Source: Candidula unifasciata (Eukaryota; Mollusca; Gastropoda; Stylommatophora; Geomitridae). From it: a stretch of 64,000 nt of DNA. Under the pieces are notes generated by a model that made no database searches, was not told the origin of the DNA, and was given only the letters and a program-made list of their open reading frames with translations. Of the stretch, positions 1 through 64,000 are shown piece by piece. The translations under genes were made by a program, and so were the position numbers. Positions within the stretch are counted from its first letter, which is position 1, and the number at the start of each line of letters is the position of its first letter. The stretch covers positions 38,731-102,730 of the forward strand of contig CAJHNH020002566.1 of assembly GCA_905116865.2 (NCBI GenBank), in the 5' to 3' direction.

Positions 1-610
1 CTTTTTTGGCATTTCAACTGCCTGCGCATAATTCCTGAGGGACAAGCTTTATTAACAAATGAAACCTAAGTACCTCGGTTTGGTTTCTCTTTGGGTGTTT
101 CTGTCATTAACTCTTAGGCTTAGAACATCAGCTTTTATAATTCGATTGTCTAAAGAAGAGCACCATAAAATAGCCAACTTTTGTAAGTTAATTACAGCCC
201 CTATCTCTGCACGCCAGTCAGTTACTTTGTCTACAGCTGCCTGTTGCTCTTGGGCTGTCTGTTGCCTATTACTCACCTGCCTATATGCAAGAACACAAAC
301 TGCAAATGTCAATATCCTTCCAACACCTTGTATTTTAAGTTCTGCAATCTTGCTTGTATACACATTGAAAAGAACTGGCAAAATTGCAGAAGCATGGGGT
401 AGCCCGTGATGATATTACGGGGTTTTAAGGTCATGTACCCAGGCGAAAGGCAACCGTACCTGAATGCAGGACAGCTGCTATCTAGTTCACCAGCCAGAAA
501 TACATTTCCTTCACCATGAGCTTAGTTATCAGAATATCATATCTGACTCTACTGTAACCATCCTCAAGATCAAATGCTGCCACTACCGCCTCCTGTCTAT
601 TCTGGAACCC
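1..610 (-). mobile_element. Degenerate non-LTR retrotransposon RT fragment
   Basis: Read on the minus strand, AVVAAFDLEDGYSRVRYDIL (about 500-600) resembles the reverse transcriptase block with the first catalytic Asp. Further on, PVLFNVYTSKIAELK and ILTFAVCVLAYRQ (about 270-380) fit the LSP..FN and FADD blocks. The two catalytic Asp of FADD have become Val-Cys and the frame is broken between the blocks, so this is a dead copy running off the left edge. The clade is not determined. Confidence 0.7.
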
Positions 611-752
611 TCATACACACCAAAACTACCTGCTGGGTAGTGACCAAGTAGCATGTGATGTGTTTCCTGAGACTTGGAGTTAATGAACTGCATGACTAGT
701 TAAAGTCCTAGTTATCTTCTAATGTCTTTATTGTAAAATGCATAGCTTGTTA

Positions 753-60964
<60,212 letters not shown>

Positions 60965-61169
60965 CTTTTCTTGTCGGAGTAAATGACGAAATATGAATGG
61001 GTTCTTTTTACTGGTAACCACACTTTAAGTAACTGAACACAGTACGCGATTAGTTTCAACTGGTTTTACTTGACCAGTGCTTCTCAGCCTGGGGAAAGAG
61101 CAGACTACTCTAACTAAAAATGAAGAACGCGATTACTGAGTATTGTTCTTTGTGTTAGTCCATGTCGTG

Positions 61170-61445
61170 TAGACAAGCCGTTGGTGTTTAGCGACTACAC
61201 GCTCGCATCGGGCCTGAAGGTCTGGGTTCAAATCCTCATCGAGCCGAATTTTTTCCCCTTAAATATGCTTCTGGCTCCCAGGTCAAGCCAGCCTAAAATG
61301 GGCAGCAGGTAAAGTAATGGAAAGTAAAGGCGTCCGGCATGATGTTTACCCTAGACCCCCCCCCCCCCCCCCAGTATCGATTGTTCTATAAAATATAAGT
61401 CTACCACAATATGCCTAATACACCCGATGGTGTGGGAATGGGCCG
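61170..61445 (+). mobile_element. SINE-B copy upstream of the ABCC1-like gene
   Basis: Head CCGTTGGTGTTTAGCGACTA and GTCTGGGTTCAAATCCTCAT (box B), then CCCAGGTCAAGCCAGCC and GGAAAGTAAAGGCGTCCGGC. A poly-C tract (61,361-61,376) interrupts the core. It lies about 200 bases upstream of the exon 1 start codon on the other side of the putative promoter. Confidence 0.85.
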
Positions 61446-61624
61446 TTTACACTAACGTAGCAGGCCTAGTTAGGGATTAAGGATTAGTGATTAGTAAAGA
61501 TCATCATTAGATAACTCCAGAAAGATCCGCGGGTACTCTGATCTCCACCTCAAGAGACTTACAAGCGTAAAACGAATGACGAAGCCTGTTCTGTGGTGAT
61601 TAATCAAACATCTTGCCCCCACCC

Positions 61625-61860
61625 CCTCCGCCCAAGTGACATTTTTATTTCTTGCACCTAAAGGTTGCACTTCCCCTCTAGTGACATTTTTTATTTATTT
61701 TACCTGAAGGTTGCGCTTACCCCCCCCCCACTCCTCCCTTCCAACTCCCTCTAGTGAAATTGTTATTTCTTACACCTGGAGGTTGCCCCCCCCCCACCCC
61801 CAGTAAAAAATTGTTATTTCTTGCACCTGGAGGTCCCCCCCCCACCCCTTCCTGTCCCTC
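61625..61860. repeat. Degenerate tandem repeat with C tracts
   Basis: CTTGCACCTAAAGGTTGC-like units followed by C runs and CTAGTGACATTTTTATTT recur about four times at 60-70 base spacing. Bases 61,445-61,620 hold nothing recognisable. Confidence 0.75.
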
Positions 61861-62084
61861 CCTTACCCTATCCATACTTACTTGGGGAAAGAGCATTATA
61901 TTAATATAACATCTTATTTCCACGCTTTGGAAATAACGTCTGTCCCCAGCCCTCTGTTTCGTGCAGTATGTCATGCAAAGGACGCTTCTTAAACCAGTGG
62001 CGCATTGGGTTAGCACAGTATGCTCATGTTTTGTATTGACCAATGGGCATCCCTTCAACTTTGTGAAGAGTACAGTCAAAATTT

Positions 62085-62228
62085 TTAACTCTTTGAGTCC
62101 CAGGGGGTTTAGCATCACAGGCCCAGGGGGTAGTAAAGAGTCATAAAATCGGCGCATCATGCGTTCATTGGGCTTCTAGGTAGGAACCTATAAACGTATG
62201 ATGAGTTCCTTGGGACTCAAAGAGTTAA
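62085..62228. mobile_element. 144 bp TTAA-flanked MITE, copy 2
   Basis: TTAACTCTTTGAGTCCCA at the left and TGGGACTCAAAGAGTTAA at the right are exact inverted repeats of 18 bases including TTAA. The interior matches the copy at 20,931-21,073 throughout (GGGTTTAGCATC.CAGGCCCA, AAATCGGCGCATCATG.GTT). Confidence 0.9.
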
Positions 62229-62394
62229 GACACTGTGGTGTGTACTAACCGTTTTTTCTAGGGGAAAAAGACTTCATAGAGCTCCCCGATTTTGTTGGTG
62301 TTTTGTGTGTGTGTGTGTGTGTGTTAAATGCCAGTAACGCACTGGACATATGATGCCATACTCATAGTTTTAAAAATCGATCGACACCCTGTAG

Positions 62395-62570
62395 GTGATG
62401 CAGTCGACATGATACCGGCCGTATTCCTCATATCCGTTTATTTTAGGCTGGGTCGAAATCGGTCTCATGTAAATTTTGTAGGAAAAAAAAATTTGACTTG
62501 ATGCGGATTAGCACCCAATACCGTCGGACTGGCAGGCTAGCCATTAAACAACATCGGCTCCTGAACGCCA
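62395..62570 (-). mobile_element. SINE-B copy (minus)
   Basis: Minus-strand reading has TTAATGGCTAGCCTGCCAGT, CCGATTTCGACCCAGCC and GGCCGGTATCATGTCGACTG. Diverged from the other copies. Confidence 0.6.
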
Positions 62571-62576
62571 AGCACA

Positions 62577-62845
62577 AAATCAAAAAGTAGAAAACCTTGA
62601 AGTACAAAATCAAGAAGTAGAAAACCTAGAAGTACAAAATCAAGAAGTAGAAAACCTAGAAGTATAAAATCAAGAAGTAGAAAACCTAGAAGTATAAAAT
62701 CAAGAGGTAGAAAACCTAGAAGTATAAAATCAAGAAGTAGAAAACCTAGAAGTACAAAATCAAGAAGTAGAAAACCTAGAAGTATAAAATCAAGAAGTAG
62801 AAAACCTAGAAGTATAAAATCAAGAAGGACAAAATCTAGAAGCCC
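62577..62845. repeat. 30 bp minisatellite, 9 units
   Basis: The unit AAAATCAAGAAGTAG plus AAAACCTAGAAGTAT repeats nine times without spacers. The two 15-base halves resemble each other, suggesting origin by doubling of a 15 bp unit. Confidence 0.96.
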
Positions 62846-63184
62846 AAATACTTAATTAACTTTGACAGACACGGTGACCTCAGCTACACCGTGTATGCTA
62901 TAAAAAGAAGTAGCGTGCCATATGCTAAGACGCAAGCAGACCCCTCTGTATAATTTTCTGAGAATCTCTCTACGCGGCCAAGGTACATACCTACCCATTG
63001 TAGTTTGTAAGACCACTGTGTGCATACTTTTGTTTATTGTAGACCACAGTACAAGTAAAACAGTTATCACTATATAAGATAAACTGTTGTAGAGTGGTAT
63101 TATAAGGGTACCTACTTAGCTCCAGACACCTGTGGGCTAAGTGAGAGATATTGCGTAATATAGTTCCCGAGAGCTCTTTGTTGT

Positions 63185-63475
63185 TGTTGCTTCTCTCTGT
63201 CCTAATGTTGTGACTACTTTAATTACCTTCGTCATCGTGGCTACTTTGCTTCTCTCTGGCACAGACAGTGGTTACTTTGCTTCTCTCTGTCACATGCAGT
63301 AGCTACGTTGCTTCTCCCTGTCAGAGAAATTAGCTACCTTTTTTTCTTTCTGCCCCAGACAGTAGCTTTCCCCTTCTCTGCCTCAGACAGCAGATGCTTA
63401 GCTTCTTCAATCTCATACAGCAGCTATCTGGCTTTTCTCTCTCCTAGGTAGTAGCTATCTGGCATCTATCTATCT
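63185..63475. repeat. Degenerate about 45 bp tandem repeat
   Basis: TTTGCTTCTCTCTGTC and CAGACAGTAGCTAC phrases recur about six times with many changes. Confidence 0.8.
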
Positions 63476-63825
63476 CTAAGGCTTGCCACGTGTAGACGTG
63501 TTTTAGCAGCTCCTACATTTTCAGTTGTTTTCCAAGGATGTAATAGCCTAATCATGATGTTTTATATTTCACTTTATTGATATTTCGCTTGGATATGCTA
63601 TGGATTCAATAATATTTGAACATGTACCACTGTGATATTTTAATTGTGATTTCTTTCATGGAATTACAAGGTAACAACATTCACTATTAACTGTACCAGT
63701 TTTCGACTGAAGCTGTTCACCCACGCGTGTAACTAGCATGCCGATTAATTAGACAAAAGACAGCCAAACCGGGCAGTTGGTGGGTCCGTGGCTAGTGAAG
63801 CGGAACGCTGTGCTCAGTTCTAACA

Positions 63826-64000
63826 ATGTCGTCCAGTCTACGACCATCTACACTGGCTAAACGAGGGCAACAAGGGAACAAAGATAAAACGGCAAACAAA
63901 GTAGCCAGCACTCCCCCTCACGTTGTCGATTGCCGTGCTGCTAGTTCAACACCTACCACGCCATGTCTCACTGACAAGCTGTGTAACCAGCCATTAAGCG
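63826..64000 (+). CDS. Open reading frame running off the right edge (unknown, possibly LINE 5' region)
   Basis: ATG at 63,826 opens 58 codons without a stop to the window end: MSSSLRPSTLAKRGQQGNKD and on, Ser/Thr/Lys-rich, no recognised domain. The G+C content rises here relative to the AT-rich flank. It could be the start of a retrotransposon ORF1 or of a host gene on the plus strand, or chance. No homology can be claimed. Confidence 0.3.
   Translation, partial: MSSSLRPSTLAKRGQQGNKDKTANKVASTPPHVVDCRAASSTPTTPCLTDKLCNQPLS

Noticed and set aside
62577..62845. CRISPR-like array
   Set aside because: Nine 30 bp repeats are directly contiguous with no spacers, in an animal genome; it is a minisatellite.

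Overview
The window is nuclear DNA from an animal. It holds introns with GT/AG junctions, tRNA-derived SINEs, non-LTR retrotransposons (several with an RNase H domain), a Penelope-like fragment, a Tigger-like DNA transposon and very many micro- and minisatellites. This mix fits an invertebrate, possibly a mollusc. That placement is inference, since no species-diagnostic gene is present.

One host gene fills most of the window on the minus strand: the 5' part of a long multidrug-resistance-protein type ABC transporter (ABCC1/MRP1-like). I could place 18 exons, from exon 1 at 60,914-60,964 to exon 18 at 807-983. Every junction has AG/GT borders and the phases agree throughout, giving 787 codons from the start Met to just after the NBD1 Q-loop. 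The order is TMD0, L0 linker, TMD1, then A-loop, Walker A and Q-loop of NBD1. The LSGGQ signature, Walker B, TMD2 and NBD2 must lie beyond the left edge.

The introns are crowded with repeats. Intron 15 (3,118-11,818) carries a 4.0 kb EN-RT-RNase H LINE bounded by a 12 bp target-site duplication, and a second LINE fragment split by a SINE. Introns 6 and 7 hold minisatellites that overlap splice-site-like sequence. Intron 1 (43,067-60,913) holds a Tigger-like transposon, LINE and SINE remnants, a 1.1 kb GACA/GATA array, a Penelope-like GIY-YIG fragment between inverted repeats, and a 569 bp element with long terminal inverted repeats.

Right of the gene (60,965-64,000) lie SINEs, a TTAA-flanked MITE, a 30 bp minisatellite and an open reading frame running off the right edge. 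No rRNA, functional tRNA, CRISPR array or prokaryotic-style operon was seen. I found no new multi-gene system. The least ordinary structures are the splice-site-bearing tandem arrays next to exons 6 and 7 and several uncharacterised-looking mobile elements.
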